DNA of 22,978 nucleotides, taken from positions 1-22,978 of the forward strand of contig JAURCW010000001.1 of the NCBI GenBank assembly GCA_030828265.1, in the 5' to 3' direction. Positions 7,369 through 15,102 of the stretch are shown piece after piece. Origin of the DNA: Burkholderiales bacterium. GTDB lineage: Bacteria > Pseudomonadota > Gammaproteobacteria > Burkholderiales > Burkholderiaceae_A. Each line of letters begins with the position of its first letter. The stretch's first letter is position 1. Position numbers and translations under genes: made by a program. Below the pieces are notes generated by a model, which searched no databases, was not told where the DNA came from, and was given only the letters and a program-made list of their open reading frames with translations.

Positions 7369-7647
7369 ATGATGCAGATTCCCGACCCGCAAGAATCACT
7401 CATTGAATTTCCTTGCGAGTTCCCAATTAAGGTCATGGGACTGCGGCGCGAGGGTTTCGCCCAAGAAATGGTCAAGGCCCTCGCCGACCTTGCACCGGAT
7501 ATCGCTGCCGAAAAGATTGAAATGCGGGTCAGTAAACAGGCCACCTACATAAGCCTCACCATTTATGTTCAGACGCATTCCAAAGCCCACCTCGACCAAA
7601 TCTATTTCTGCCTAACGGGCCATCCATGGGTCAAAGTGGTTCTCTAG
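7369..7647 (+). CDS. DUF493 (YbeD-like, UPF0250) protein
   Basis: A 92-residue protein matching the YbeD/UPF0250 family: an N-terminal LIEFPCEFPIKVMG segment, a central helix-rich part, then YISLTIYVQTHSKAHLDQIYFCL and a C-terminal VKVVL. The fold is a small ACT-like alpha/beta domain and the biochemical role is unknown. Genes of this family sit next to lipB in very many proteobacteria, as here, which suggests a regulatory or accessory link to lipoate metabolism (inference). Either of two consecutive ATG codons (7369 or 7372) could be used; no clear Shine-Dalgarno precedes them, and dat ends 8 bases upstream. Its 3' end overlaps the lipB start by 22 bases. Confidence 0.88.
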   Translation: MMQIPDPQESLIEFPCEFPIKVMGLRREGFAQEMVKALADLAPDIAAEKIEMRVSKQATYISLTIYVQTHSKAHLDQIYFCLTGHPWVKVVL

Positions 7648-8282
7648 TTGTCTGGCCCTCGAGTCGAGGGCTTGACTACCAGGCTGCGGTTGAACGAATG
7701 ACGAGCTACACCCTAGGGCGCATCGAGCAGTCCGACGACGCCTTGTGGCCTGTCGAGCATCCTGCGGTCTTTAGCCTAGGGCTTGCAGCTCAAAAGCATC
7801 ATCTCTTAAATACCGAGTCGATTGCTATTGTGCAGGCAGACCGCGGCGGTCAGGTCACCTACCATGGACCAGGTCAGTTGGTGATTTATTGCCTCTTAAA
7901 TCTTCGTCGTTATCAGCTCACGGTCCGAAGCCTGGTTACGCTTTTAGAGTCTGCGCTCATTGCGTTCATTGAAGGGCTTGGTGTCAAACCCGCCTACCGG
8001 GTGGTTGGTGCACCAGGGGTCTACGTTAATTGTCAGTGTGAGCGCCATAAAATTGCGGCCCTTGGCCTGAAAATTAAAAATGGCTGTTCTTACCATGGCG
8101 TTGCCTTAAACCTTCAGATGGACCTTGAACCCTTCGAGCGAATCAACCCCTGCGGTGTGCGAGGATTGAAGGTCACGGACCTGTCTAAAATGGGTGTCAC
8201 AATGCCATGGGACGAGGCGGCCCAGCGTGTCTGCCAGATCATCACTGAAATGCTCTTAAGTCGAAGGCCTCATGACCACTAA
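7626..8282 (+). CDS. lipB: Octanoyl-[acyl-carrier-protein]-protein N-octanoyltransferase
   Basis: LipB moves the octanoyl group from octanoyl-ACP onto lipoyl domains of 2-oxoacid dehydrogenases and the glycine cleavage H protein, the first step of endogenous lipoate synthesis. The 218-residue protein shows the signature [16 protein letters not shown] (71-86), the catalytic lysine region with K142 ([10 protein letters not shown]) and the acyl-accepting cysteine C176 in INPCG, followed by LKVTDL. Length is normal for the family. The ATG at 7626 is inside the preceding DUF493 gene, and no alternative start precedes the conserved N-terminus. It overlaps lipA by 11 bases, so lipB and lipA are very likely translated from one message. 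Confidence 0.95.
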   Translation: MGQSGSLVVWPSSRGLDYQAAVERMTSYTLGRIEQSDDALWPVEHPAVFSLGLAAQKHHLLNTESIAIVQADRGGQVTYHGPGQLVIYCLLNLRRYQLTVRSLVTLLESALIAFIEGLGVKPAYRVVGAPGVYVNCQCERHKIAALGLKIKNGCSYHGVALNLQMDLEPFERINPCGVRGLKVTDLSKMGVTMPWDEAAQRVCQIITEMLLSRRPHDH

Positions 8283-9246
8283 TCCTAGCCCCAGCTCTGG
8301 GGAGCCTACCGCAGCCGTGAAGAAAAAGGGGGCTGCAAAAACTCGCCTCATCCCTATCGTTGCCCACACCGAAAGCCTTGGTCCGAAACCCAGCTGGATT
8401 CGTGTGAAAGCCCCAAGCCTCGGCTCCCGGTTTTTTGAAATCAAAGCGATTTTGCGGGAACACCGGCTTCACACCGTCTGTGAAGAGGCCTCCTGCCCCA
8501 ACATTGGTGAATGTTTTGGCAAGGGGACGGCAACCTTCATGATCATGGGCGATCGTTGCACTCGCCGCTGCCCTTTTTGTGATGTTGGCCACGGACGCCC
8601 CGATCCACTTGATACCGAAGAGCCGGAGAACCTTGCAAAGACCATTGCCGCCTTAAAACTGCGCTACGTTGTTGTCACAAGCGTCGACCGAGACGACCTC
8701 AAGGACGGGGGCGCAAACCACTTCGTGCAATGCATTCAAGAAATTCGCAGCCGTGCTCCAACCACTCAAATTGAAGTGCTCGTGCCCGATTTCCGCGGAC
8801 GACTCGATCGAGCGCTTGACATTTTAGTCACGGCTCCGCCCGACGTAATGAACCATAACCTAGAGACCGTTCCACGGCTCTACAGAACGGCACGTCCGGG
8901 GTCAGACTACCTGCATTCTCTTAGGCTTTTAAAAGAGTTCAAGCAGCGCGTGCCTGGAGTACCTACCAAAAGCGGCTTAATGCTTGGGCTTGGCGAAACC
9001 AACGAGGAGATCGTGCAGGTGATGCACGATCTTCGGGCCCATGACGTCGACATGATCACCATCGGGCAGTACCTGGCTCCATCCACGGCCCATCTCCCCG
9101 TTCTACGCTACGTCAGCCTGGAAGAGTTTGATTTTCTTGAAGCCACTGCAAAAGAGCTGGGCTTTGCCCATGCGGCAGTTGGGCCTTTGGTTCGCTCGTC
9201 TTACCACGCGGACCACCAGGCCGAGCTGGCTGGCTTCACATCCTAA
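8272..9246 (+). CDS. lipA: Lipoyl synthase (radical SAM)
   Basis: LipA inserts two sulfur atoms into protein-bound octanoyl groups, completing lipoyl cofactor synthesis. Both iron-sulfur clusters are visible in the 324-residue protein: the auxiliary cluster motif C70-x4-C75-x5-C81 ([12 protein letters not shown]) and the radical-SAM motif C96-x3-C100-x2-C103 (CTRRCPFC). The C-terminal RSSYHA (308-313) supplies the conserved serine that caps the auxiliary cluster. The first ~40 residues are a Lys/Pro/Ala-rich N-terminal extension before SWIRVKAP, common in betaproteobacteria. The start at 8272 overlaps lipB. It is the last gene of the run and meets tlpA tail to tail across 28 bases, with no obvious U-rich hairpin terminator. 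Confidence 0.97.
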   Translation: MTTNPSPSSGEPTAAVKKKGAAKTRLIPIVAHTESLGPKPSWIRVKAPSLGSRFFEIKAILREHRLHTVCEEASCPNIGECFGKGTATFMIMGDRCTRRCPFCDVGHGRPDPLDTEEPENLAKTIAALKLRYVVVTSVDRDDLKDGGANHFVQCIQEIRSRAPTTQIEVLVPDFRGRLDRALDILVTAPPDVMNHNLETVPRLYRTARPGSDYLHSLRLLKEFKQRVPGVPTKSGLMLGLGETNEEIVQVMHDLRAHDVDMITIGQYLAPSTAHLPVLRYVSLEEFDFLEATAKELGFAHAAVGPLVRSSYHADHQAELAGFTS

Positions 9247-9274
9247 AAAAGCTACGACTCGCGGTGGTGCTGGC

Positions 9275-9769
9275 CTAATTGACCTTGGCAAGTTCTTGCC
9301 TCAGCCATTTTCTCAACGAATCGAAATCGGGCTCCCCAACATAACGGCGAGTGACATCGCCATGACGGTCAACAATGAAGGTGGTTGGAGTCACGGCGAC
9401 ATCACCCCAGGCTTTTGCCCAGGCCTGATCAAGGTCATGAATGACCAAAAAAGGCAGGCCACGGTCCTCGACAAACTGGTTTAAAAAGTCGGGCCTGTCG
9501 TAACTCATGGCAACCGCAACCGTTTGAAAGCCCTTCTCAGCAAACTCCTCATGCAGGGCAATAAGGTCTGGCATTTCCTTGACGCAGGTGATGCAGCTTG
9601 TCGCCCAGAAATTCACCAGGTAGGGCTTACCGCGAAGTTGCTCTGTGGAGACAAGCTGGCCTTTAAGGTCTTGCGATGCCACCAAGGGGCTTGGCGATGG
9701 CCTTAAAAACGACCACCAGGCCCCAGCAACCATAACCAGTACAAGACCCAGTGCGAGCCACTTCTTCAT
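9275..9769 (-). CDS. TlpA/ResA-type membrane-anchored thiol-disulfide oxidoreductase
   Basis: A 164-residue periplasmic thioredoxin-like protein. An N-terminal hydrophobic segment (about 4-22) acts as signal anchor. The redox motif is C59-I-T-C62 within NFWATSCITCVKEMP, and the cis-proline loop is TPTTF near residue 128. TlpA/ResA proteins typically reduce apocytochrome or copper-site thiols in the periplasm; the specific target here is unknown. The ATG at 9769 has a strong AGGAGA ribosome site. It lies downstream of dolP on the same strand, separated by a perfect inverted repeat at 9786-9810. A redoxin next to dolP is a familiar Burkholderiales arrangement. Confidence 0.9.
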   Translation of the reverse strand: MKKWLALGLVLVMVAGAWWSFLRPSPSPLVASQDLKGQLVSTEQLRGKPYLVNFWATSCITCVKEMPDLIALHEEFAEKGFQTVAVAMSYDRPDFLNQFVEDRGLPFLVIHDLDQAWAKAWGDVAVTPTTFIVDRHGDVTRRYVGEPDFDSLRKWLRQELAKVN

Positions 9770-9785
9770 TGTGAAAGTCTCCTAA

Positions 9786-9810
9786 CCAAGGTTTTGATTA
9801 AAAACCTTGG
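9786..9810 (-). promoter_or_regulatory. Perfect 10-bp stem hairpin between dolP and tlpA
   Basis: CCAAGGTTTT at 9786-9795 is the exact reverse complement of AAAACCTTGG at 9801-9810, leaving a 5-base loop (GATTA). In the dolP-tlpA transcript (minus strand) the hairpin begins just after the dolP stop and ends a few bases before the AGGAGA ribosome site of tlpA. There is no U-run after it on the minus strand, so it is not a textbook terminator. It could be a partial terminator, a 3'-end stabiliser for the dolP message, or a control on tlpA translation. Confidence 0.55.
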
Positions 9811-9817
9811 ACCGCGT

Positions 9818-10492
9818 TTACGGCCTGGGGTTCTGACCACGGGTTTCAGGCGGAGGGCTTCCGGCCTCAACAGCGCGGTCGATGGCCCTGCGCTGGTCTT
9901 CAGAAATGATTTCAAAGGCCCTCACAACACGACGGACTCCAGGCACGCGAGAGGTAAGGCTTGCTGCCTCGTTGGCCTCCTTCTCGGTGGCCAACCCCAT
10001 GAGGTAGACCGTGGATGACTCAGTGACCACCTTGATGGCATTGGCATTAATAGAGCGACGATCGAGCAAGGTAAGCTTGACGCGGGTTGTGAGGTAGACG
10101 TTTTGGGTATAGGAAACCGTGCCTGCGGGTCGAGAAAGCTGAATTTCATTGACCACCTGACGTACGTTCTCAACCTTGGCAACGATCTCGCCAATTTCAA
10201 GCTTGGTTGCCGCATCGGGGGCAAAGCCTGTAATCAGCGCCGTTCGATTAAAACTAACAACGCTTGTTGAAATGGCCTTGTCAGAGCCAAACCGATCGCG
10301 AAGGCGGCTTGCAGCCTTGAGTTCAATGGCCTGGTCCTCGGCCTGAGCGCCCGTTGTTCGTCGGTCACTTATGGACATTGCACCTGCAACCATTCCTGTG
10401 GCCACCACAGGGAAGCAGCCCGGAAGCGTCATGACAAACACGGGCAACATAAGAAGCACAGGCCAGTGTGAACGAGAAACAGGTAATTTCAT
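9818..10492 (-). CDS. dolP: Dual-BON-domain outer-membrane lipoprotein (DolP/YraP-like)
   Basis: A 224-residue exported lipoprotein: a signal peptide with lipobox LPGC (lipid-modified C26), a short hydrophobic/glycine segment, then two BON domains at about residues 50-118 and 125-198, and a charged Pro-rich tail. The BON pattern is visible as repeated helix-strand units ending in VENVRQVVNEIQ and VPGVRRVVRAFE. DolP proteins sit at the inner leaflet of the outer membrane, bind anionic phospholipid and help maintain outer-membrane integrity. The ATG at 10492 has a good AGGAG site. The neighbouring yraN and rsmI are those found with dolP in many proteobacteria, but the diaA/SIS gene usually between yraN and dolP is absent. 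Confidence 0.88.
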   Translation of the reverse strand: MKLPVSRSHWPVLLMLPVFVMTLPGCFPVVATGMVAGAMSISDRRTTGAQAEDQAIELKAASRLRDRFGSDKAISTSVVSFNRTALITGFAPDAATKLEIGEIVAKVENVRQVVNEIQLSRPAGTVSYTQNVYLTTRVKLTLLDRRSINANAIKVVTESSTVYLMGLATEKEANEAASLTSRVPGVRRVVRAFEIISEDQRRAIDRAVEAGSPPPETRGQNPRP

Positions 10493-10556
10493 ACCGTAAG
10501 GCTCCTAAGAAGCGTTGGATTGTCTTTATTCTAAATGCTTTAGTGGTTCGGGAAGG

Positions 10557-10934
10557 CTAGGAGTCGCCAAGACTGAAGGCTGCTTTAATCCAGCTTATCT
10601 GTCGATGCGCATCAAGGCCAACCACGTCAAACCGGCAGGCTGGCAAGGTCTTCCAGCCCGTTTTTAAAAGCCAACAACGGCTGGCATGAACGATGCGGCG
10701 TTGCTTGCGCCAATGCACCGAGGCGAGGGGCCCACCGAACCTGCTGCAAGACCTCTGCCGAACCTCAACAAATACAAGCTGCGAGCCATCGCGCATAATA
10801 AGGTCGAGTTCGCCGCCACGAAACAACTGGTTCCTTGCAACGAGCTTTAGGCCTTGCGATTGCAAGAACTTCAGGGCAAGGTCTTCGGCGGCCTGCCCGA
10901 TGGCACGAGAGGAGATGGACGGCGGCAATGACAT
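10557..10934 (-). CDS. yraN: YraN/UPF0102 family endonuclease-like protein
   Basis: A 125-residue member of the UPF0102 family with a PD-(D/E)xK nuclease-like fold. Visible features are the N-terminal GQAAEDLALKFLQSQG, the acidic GGELDLIMRDG, and FVEVRQRS in place of the E-x-K arm, then HWRKQRRI. Biological function is not settled. The frame stays open 66 codons upstream into rsmI on the other strand, but the family's normal N-terminus fits the ATG at 10934. This start overlaps the divergent rsmI start (10928) by 7 bases. No strong Shine-Dalgarno is seen. It lies 64 bases upstream of dolP on the same strand and may share a transcript with it. Confidence 0.88.
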   Translation of the reverse strand: MSLPPSISSRAIGQAAEDLALKFLQSQGLKLVARNQLFRGGELDLIMRDGSQLVFVEVRQRSCSRFGGPLASVHWRKQRRIVHASRCWLLKTGWKTLPACRFDVVGLDAHRQISWIKAAFSLGDS

Positions 10935-11878
10935 ACCCAGACAGCTTGACGACTCGAGCCCGGGCCGATCTATCCCCCAACCGTTCAAAGCTTTATGTGG
11001 TTGCAACCCCCATCGGCAATCTTGGCGACCTGAGTCCTCGGGCGCGCGAGGTGCTTGGGCGGGCAGACGCCATCTGTACCGAGGACACACGCGTTTTTCG
11101 TCACCTCTGCATTGCAGCCGGTCTGTCCACAACCAAGCGGTTGCTTAGTCTTCATGCCCATAACGAGATGGAGAGAATCAACGAGGTTGTCAGCCTTCTT
11201 CAACAGAACCTCTCGGTTGCACTGGTCAGTGACGCGGGTACGCCAGGACTTTCAGACCCTGGCCAGCGCCTGGTGGCAGAGATTGCCCAACAGGGCTTTG
11301 AGGCGGTGGCTGTTCCGGGTGCAAGCGCTCTAACGGCGGCCTTAAGTATTAGCGGGCTTAGGCCCGAGGACAACGAGCCCATTATGTTTTGGGGCTTCTT
11401 GCCCTCACGCAAGAAGCAGCGTCAAGACCAGCTGGCCAGGCTCGCCCTTCTGCCAGGTCTTTCTGTTTTTTTTGAAAGCCCGCACCGTATCTTGAGCTGC
11501 CTTGAGGATGCATCGGTCACCTTTAACGAGGCGACACAGGTGGTGGTTGCGCGTGAGCTCACCAAGCGGTTTGAGACCTGCCTCAGAGGGTCGCTAAAAG
11601 AGGTGTTTGAAGGGCTCAATGCCCAACAAAAGGGGCCCAACCCCCAGGCTTTCAAAGGTGAATTTGTCGTGCTCATTAAAAACTTAATAGGCTCGTCGGG
11701 GCGAGAGCCAACAACACCCTTAGACGTCTCTGCTCCCATCTTGCAGCCCCAGGACCTTGTCTGGCTCAAAAGCCTTTGCAGGCACTGCCCAAAGCCCTTG
11801 GCGGCCAAACTTGCTGCCGAGGTGCTTGGGCTTAGCCGCGAACAAGCCTACAGCCTAGTGCTTGAGGCACCGAGCTAA
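10928..11878 (+). CDS. rsmI: 16S rRNA (cytidine-1402-2'-O)-methyltransferase
   Basis: RsmI methylates the ribose of C1402 in the decoding centre of 16S rRNA using S-adenosylmethionine. The 316-residue protein shows the tetrapyrrole-methylase-type features LYVVATPIGNLGDLS near the N-terminus, CTEDTRVFRHL, SDAGTPGLSDPG (SAM-binding loop), VPGASALTAALSISGL, FWGFLPSRKKQRQ and FFESPHRI, with a C-terminal helical domain. An open frame extends upstream, but the ATG at 10928 fits the family length, with AGGAGA at a rather wide spacing. It is divergent from yraN with overlapping 5' ends and convergent with dsbA across 24 bases. Confidence 0.95.
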   Translation: MTYPDSLTTRARADLSPNRSKLYVVATPIGNLGDLSPRAREVLGRADAICTEDTRVFRHLCIAAGLSTTKRLLSLHAHNEMERINEVVSLLQQNLSVALVSDAGTPGLSDPGQRLVAEIAQQGFEAVAVPGASALTAALSISGLRPEDNEPIMFWGFLPSRKKQRQDQLARLALLPGLSVFFESPHRILSCLEDASVTFNEATQVVVARELTKRFETCLRGSLKEVFEGLNAQQKGPNPQAFKGEFVVLIKNLIGSSGREPTTPLDVSAPILQPQDLVWLKSLCRHCPKPLAAKLAAEVLGLSREQAYSLVLEAPS

Positions 11879-11902
11879 ATCACTTTGGTAAGGCGAAAGA
11901 AA

Positions 11903-12556
11903 CTAGCCCGCCTTGCGCTCCCTGTTAACAAGGTAATCCACCACGGCCAAGGCGCGCTGATGATGACCGCCCACCATCGCCGGAGATGTCACATAACGAC
12001 CGTTAACAGCCAGCTGAGGTACGCCGTCAATTCGATAGGCCTGCATTAAGGCATTGGCTCGTTTCATCTGCGACTGCACAGAAAAAGACATCCAAGCCTT
12101 CTCGTAACGAGCCGGGTCAACCCCATTGGCCTTCGCAAAGCGTTTCTGGTCTTCAAGGCTAATAAGGGGCTTACGCTCGACATGAATGGCCTCAAAGACT
12201 TTTGAGGCCAGCTTGTCCGCAATGCCCATCGACTCAAGGCTGTAAAAAAGGCGCTGGTGAGTCTCCTCCCGAAAGGGCACGTGAACCTTACGAAAGACAA
12301 CGTCCTTAGCAAGGCCACTCTTCCAAGAGGCTAATGGGCCTTCAAAGGCTTTGCAATGGGGGCAGCCATACCAAAAAAATTCCAGAACTTCGATCTTGTC
12401 AGGGCTAGCAGTTGCCACCGGCTGACGAAGGACGCGGTAATCAATGCCCTCGTCAAAACCCTGCGCCCAGGCTGCTGGCCAGACTCCTAAGGCGGAAAGG
12501 CCAAGAAACCCCGCGCCCAATTGACGTCGCTTTCGATTCAAATCTGCATCTGGCAT
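11903..12556 (-). CDS. dsbA: Periplasmic thiol:disulfide interchange protein DsbA
   Basis: DsbA oxidises cysteine pairs of proteins entering the periplasm and is itself reoxidised by DsbB. The 217-residue precursor has an Arg-rich signal peptide (RKRRQLGAGFLG..., cleavage near AWA-QG), the active-site C65-P-H-C68 in FFWYGCPHCKAFE, an all-helical insertion, and the cis-proline loop GVPQLAVNGRY. The twin arginine followed by a weakly hydrophobic core could permit Tat export, but the Tat consensus is imperfect and Sec is equally possible. The ATG at 12556 has a strong AGGAGAG site. It follows the SPOR and argS genes, an order common in Burkholderiales, and ends convergent with rsmI. Confidence 0.95.
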   Translation of the reverse strand: MPDADLNRKRRQLGAGFLGLSALGVWPAAWAQGFDEGIDYRVLRQPVATASPDKIEVLEFFWYGCPHCKAFEGPLASWKSGLAKDVVFRKVHVPFREETHQRLFYSLESMGIADKLASKVFEAIHVERKPLISLEDQKRFAKANGVDPARYEKAWMSFSVQSQMKRANALMQAYRIDGVPQLAVNGRYVTSPAMVGGHHQRALAVVDYLVNRERKAG

Positions 12557-12629
12557 GACAACTCTCCTTATTCGCTAACTAGGGGCAGGCCTTCTCGAAC
12601 AACATCGACAGGCCCCCCGAAAAGTGACC

Positions 12630-13226
12630 TTAAGGGTTAAGACGGACCACCGTAGCCTCAAGACCGTTTTGGGAAAGACTGGACTTGGCTCGATTCAGTT
12701 CCTCAAAGTTTCGATAGGGTCCGAGGCGAACGCGAAAGAAAATGGTCTCGTCTTTTTTGGTCTCGAGAATGTGGGCCTCAAAGCCCATAAAGGCAAGACG
12801 AACGCGCATCTGTTCGGCTTCATCGGCCGACTTGAAGGCTGCAACCTGAAGAAAGAATTGGCTGGCCGCCGACGAGGCCGGGGCGGCCTGGGGCTTGGGC
12901 TCTTGGGCGGGTTGGGCTGCGACCGAGGGTCGCGATGCGCTCTTGTCTTGCCTGGTCTCCTCGGTCGTTGCGGAAGGCTTCGGCACCGGTGCCGTTTGCG
13001 CCACAGGCTCGGGCTGCACCGGCTCAACGCGCGGCGAAGGGGCTGCGGCGGGAAGTCGCTCTGAGTTTTGATTCGACAAAATGCCCCGGTCGACAAAGGG
13101 CACGGGGGCTCGCGTAACAAACATGGCTATTGCCGCTGCGACAACAAGACCCAGCGTAAGGCCTAAAACGAAGGCGAGCATGGTCTTTCCCTGCGGGGCG
13201 GAAACAGGCCGAGTGGGTTTGGTCAT
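12630..13226 (-). CDS. SPOR-domain inner-membrane protein (FtsN-like)
   Basis: A 198-residue bitopic protein: a short cytoplasmic N-terminus (1-14), one transmembrane helix (about 15-40), a Pro/Ala/Glu/Gln-rich periplasmic linker (about 55-118) and a C-terminal SPOR domain (about 122-198) beginning FFLQVAAFKS and ending FRVRLGPYRNFEELNRAKSSL. SPOR domains bind denuded glycan strands at the septum, so a role in cell division like that of FtsN or DedD is likely, though its essentiality cannot be judged. The start lies 2 bases after the argS stop with no separate ribosome site, so translation is probably coupled to argS. The biased linker composition also creates long open frames on the opposite strand that are not genes. 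Confidence 0.9.
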   Translation of the reverse strand: MTKPTRPVSAPQGKTMLAFVLGLTLGLVVAAAIAMFVTRAPVPFVDRGILSNQNSERLPAAAPSPRVEPVQPEPVAQTAPVPKPSATTEETRQDKSASRPSVAAQPAQEPKPQAAPASSAASQFFLQVAAFKSADEAEQMRVRLAFMGFEAHILETKKDETIFFRVRLGPYRNFEELNRAKSSLSQNGLEATVVRLNP

Positions 13227-13228
13227 GA

Positions 13229-15034
13229 TTACATTCTATCGGGGGATGACACCCCGAGAATACCAAGCCCCCGCCGCAGCATAACCGCCGTTGCGGCAAC
13301 CAGAAAAAGCCTAAGCTGACGAGTCGATGGGTCGTCGACTAGAACCCTGTGGGCGTTGTAGAAACCATGGAAGTCAGCCGCCAGATCGCGCAGATAGAAG
13401 GCCAGCAAGTGAGGGGCACAGTCACGGGCAGCCTGGCTAAGAAGGCTCGGGTACTCGGCCATACGCAAACACAGGAGCCGTTCTTTGTCTTGCATTTCAA
13501 TTTCTTGGGACTGAAATAGGCGATGGATCTCCTGGGCCGAGTCAGCCAGCGCCTCTACCGTGGTCTGTGCCTGAGCGAGCACACTGCAACAGCGGGCATG
13601 GGCATATTGGACATAGTAAACAGGGTTCTCATCGGTCTGAGAGACCGCCAGGTCAACATCAAAAACAAACTCGGTATCGGGCTTACGCGAGACAAGAAAA
13701 AACCTTACGGCATCCCTGCCCTTCTGAAGTTGCTCTGGGCTTGGCTCAGCGGTGTCTGCCTCACCCAGGCCTGATGACCAAACAATCAAATCGCGCAGAG
13801 TGACGTACTGGCCGGCACGCTTAGAGATCTTGACCTCCTGACCGTGACGCATTACGGTGACCATCTTGTGCAAGAGATACTCTGGAAAGTCTTTGGGGAT
13901 GCCGATATTAAGGGCCTGGAGGCCCGCGCGAACCCTCGCCACTGTTCCATGATGGTCAGAGCCCTGGATGTTTATGGCGCGAGCGCAGCCACGTGCAAAT
14001 TTTTGTTCGTGATACGCCACGTCTGGAACAAAATAGGTAATACCGCCGTCCGACTTGCGCATCACCCGATCTTTGTCATCGCCATAGCGCGTGGTGGCGA
14101 GCCAGAGCGCCCCCTCACTCTCGTAAGCGTCCCCCGATGCAAGGAGTCGGTCAATAACCCGATTAACGTGGCCGTCGGTGTAAAGCGAGGACTCAAGGCT
14201 AAATCGATCAAAGCGCACGCCAAAAGCCTTGAGGTCAAAGTCTTGCTCTCGACGTAGATAAGCCACAGCAAACTGCCGAATGGCATCAAGATCATCGAGG
14301 CCGCCACTGCCAGTTATTCGAAGGCCGTCGGCCGTATCAATGGTCTCCCCATCCTGATAGGCTTTGGCGATATCTAGTATGTAATCTCCGCGGTAGCCGT
14401 CCTGCGGAAAGGCCGGGTTGTCGGGGGCAATGCCCTTGGCGCGCGCCTGAACAGAAATGGCCAAATTGTTGATCTGGGCACCGGCGTCGTTGTAATAGAA
14501 CTCTCGGGTAACGCTGTAGCCCTGGGTCTGTAAAACCGCTGCAAGACAATCGCCCAAGGCGGCTTGGCGGCCATGACCCACGTGCAAAGGGCCAGTGGGA
14601 TTTGCCGAGACAAACTCCAAAATAACCTCTTGCGGGTCTGTTTGAACGACGCAGCCAAACTCTCGCTGGGACAGACAGCTGAAAATAAGCTGCGCATAAA
14701 CCGAATCTTTAAAGCGCAGGTTGATGAAGCCCGGGGGGGCCACGCTGGCCTCTTTGATCGTCTGAGATAACACCGGGCTTTGGCCGATTGCACTGGCCAG
14801 GGCCGTTGCAAGAGCCATAGGGTTTTGGCCATACGGCTTAGCAAGCCGCATTGCAATATTGCAGGCTAGGTCACCATGGGACCACTGTTTGGGACTCTGC
14901 AGACTTTCATCAAGCTGATCGAGGGTTGGGGGTTCAAGGCCTGCTGAGACTTTCTCGGCGGCCAGGTCTTGCAAGACTCCGAGCAGTTCATGGCGAAGGT
15001 CTCTAAGAAGGTTCTGTCTAAAAATGGGTGTCAC
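13229..15034 (-). CDS. argS: Arginyl-tRNA synthetase
   Basis: A class I aminoacyl-tRNA synthetase of 601 residues that charges tRNA-Arg. The N-terminal Add1 tRNA-recognition domain (about 1-130) is followed by the catalytic core with the HIGH-type motif HVGH (151-154, in TGPLHVGHGRQAALGD) and a degenerate KMSKS loop KISKR (402-406), typical of ArgRS. The anticodon-binding DALR domain covers about 480-601 with ARCCSVL near its start. The start is GTG at 15034 with only a weak AGAG element before it. A tRNA-Arg(CCG) gene lies 68 bases upstream on the same strand, so both may share a transcript. The SPOR gene follows 2 bases after its stop. Confidence 0.97.
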   Translation of the reverse strand: MTPIFRQNLLRDLRHELLGVLQDLAAEKVSAGLEPPTLDQLDESLQSPKQWSHGDLACNIAMRLAKPYGQNPMALATALASAIGQSPVLSQTIKEASVAPPGFINLRFKDSVYAQLIFSCLSQREFGCVVQTDPQEVILEFVSANPTGPLHVGHGRQAALGDCLAAVLQTQGYSVTREFYYNDAGAQINNLAISVQARAKGIAPDNPAFPQDGYRGDYILDIAKAYQDGETIDTADGLRITGSGGLDDLDAIRQFAVAYLRREQDFDLKAFGVRFDRFSLESSLYTDGHVNRVIDRLLASGDAYESEGALWLATTRYGDDKDRVMRKSDGGITYFVPDVAYHEQKFARGCARAINIQGSDHHGTVARVRAGLQALNIGIPKDFPEYLLHKMVTVMRHGQEVKISKRAGQYVTLRDLIVWSSGLGEADTAEPSPEQLQKGRDAVRFFLVSRKPDTEFVFDVDLAVSQTDENPVYYVQYAHARCCSVLAQAQTTVEALADSAQEIHRLFQSQEIEMQDKERLLCLRMAEYPSLLSQAARDCAPHLLAFYLRDLAADFHGFYNAHRVLVDDPSTRQLRLFLVAATAVMLRRGLGILGVSSPDRM

Positions 15035-15068
15035 GGGCTCTACTTTGCTGTCTGCGAGATACGGGCTT

Positions 15069-15085
15069 AGGCATGCCTGGCCAGG
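15069..15085. repeat. Two overlapping 10-bp palindromes between tRNA-Arg and argS
   Basis: AGGCATGCCT (15069-15078) and CCTGGCCAGG (15076-15085) are each perfect self-complementary decamers sharing three bases. They lie in the 68-base spacer between the tRNA-Arg 3' end and the argS start. As RNA they could only form loopless or alternative stems. A role in separating the tRNA from the argS message is speculative, and chance is possible. Confidence 0.35.
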
Positions 15086-15102
15086 GGGGTTTCTTTGTCG
15101 AT

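Noticed and set aside
10935-11132. 66-codon upstream extension of yraN overlapping rsmI
   Set aside because: UPF0102 proteins are about 120 residues; the extension is Arg/Cys-rich antisense of rsmI motifs and has no family similarity.
12557-12629. Possible riboswitch or terminator in the SPOR-dsbA spacer (GGGG/CCCC and repeated GGCCTG)
   Set aside because: Only four-base pairing can be drawn, with no conserved motif I recognise.
12624-13064. 146-codon plus-strand open frame opposite the SPOR gene, with Leu/Gly/Arg-rich low-complexity sequence
   Set aside because: It is the mirror of the Pro/Ala/Glu-rich linker codons of the SPOR protein; composition explains it.
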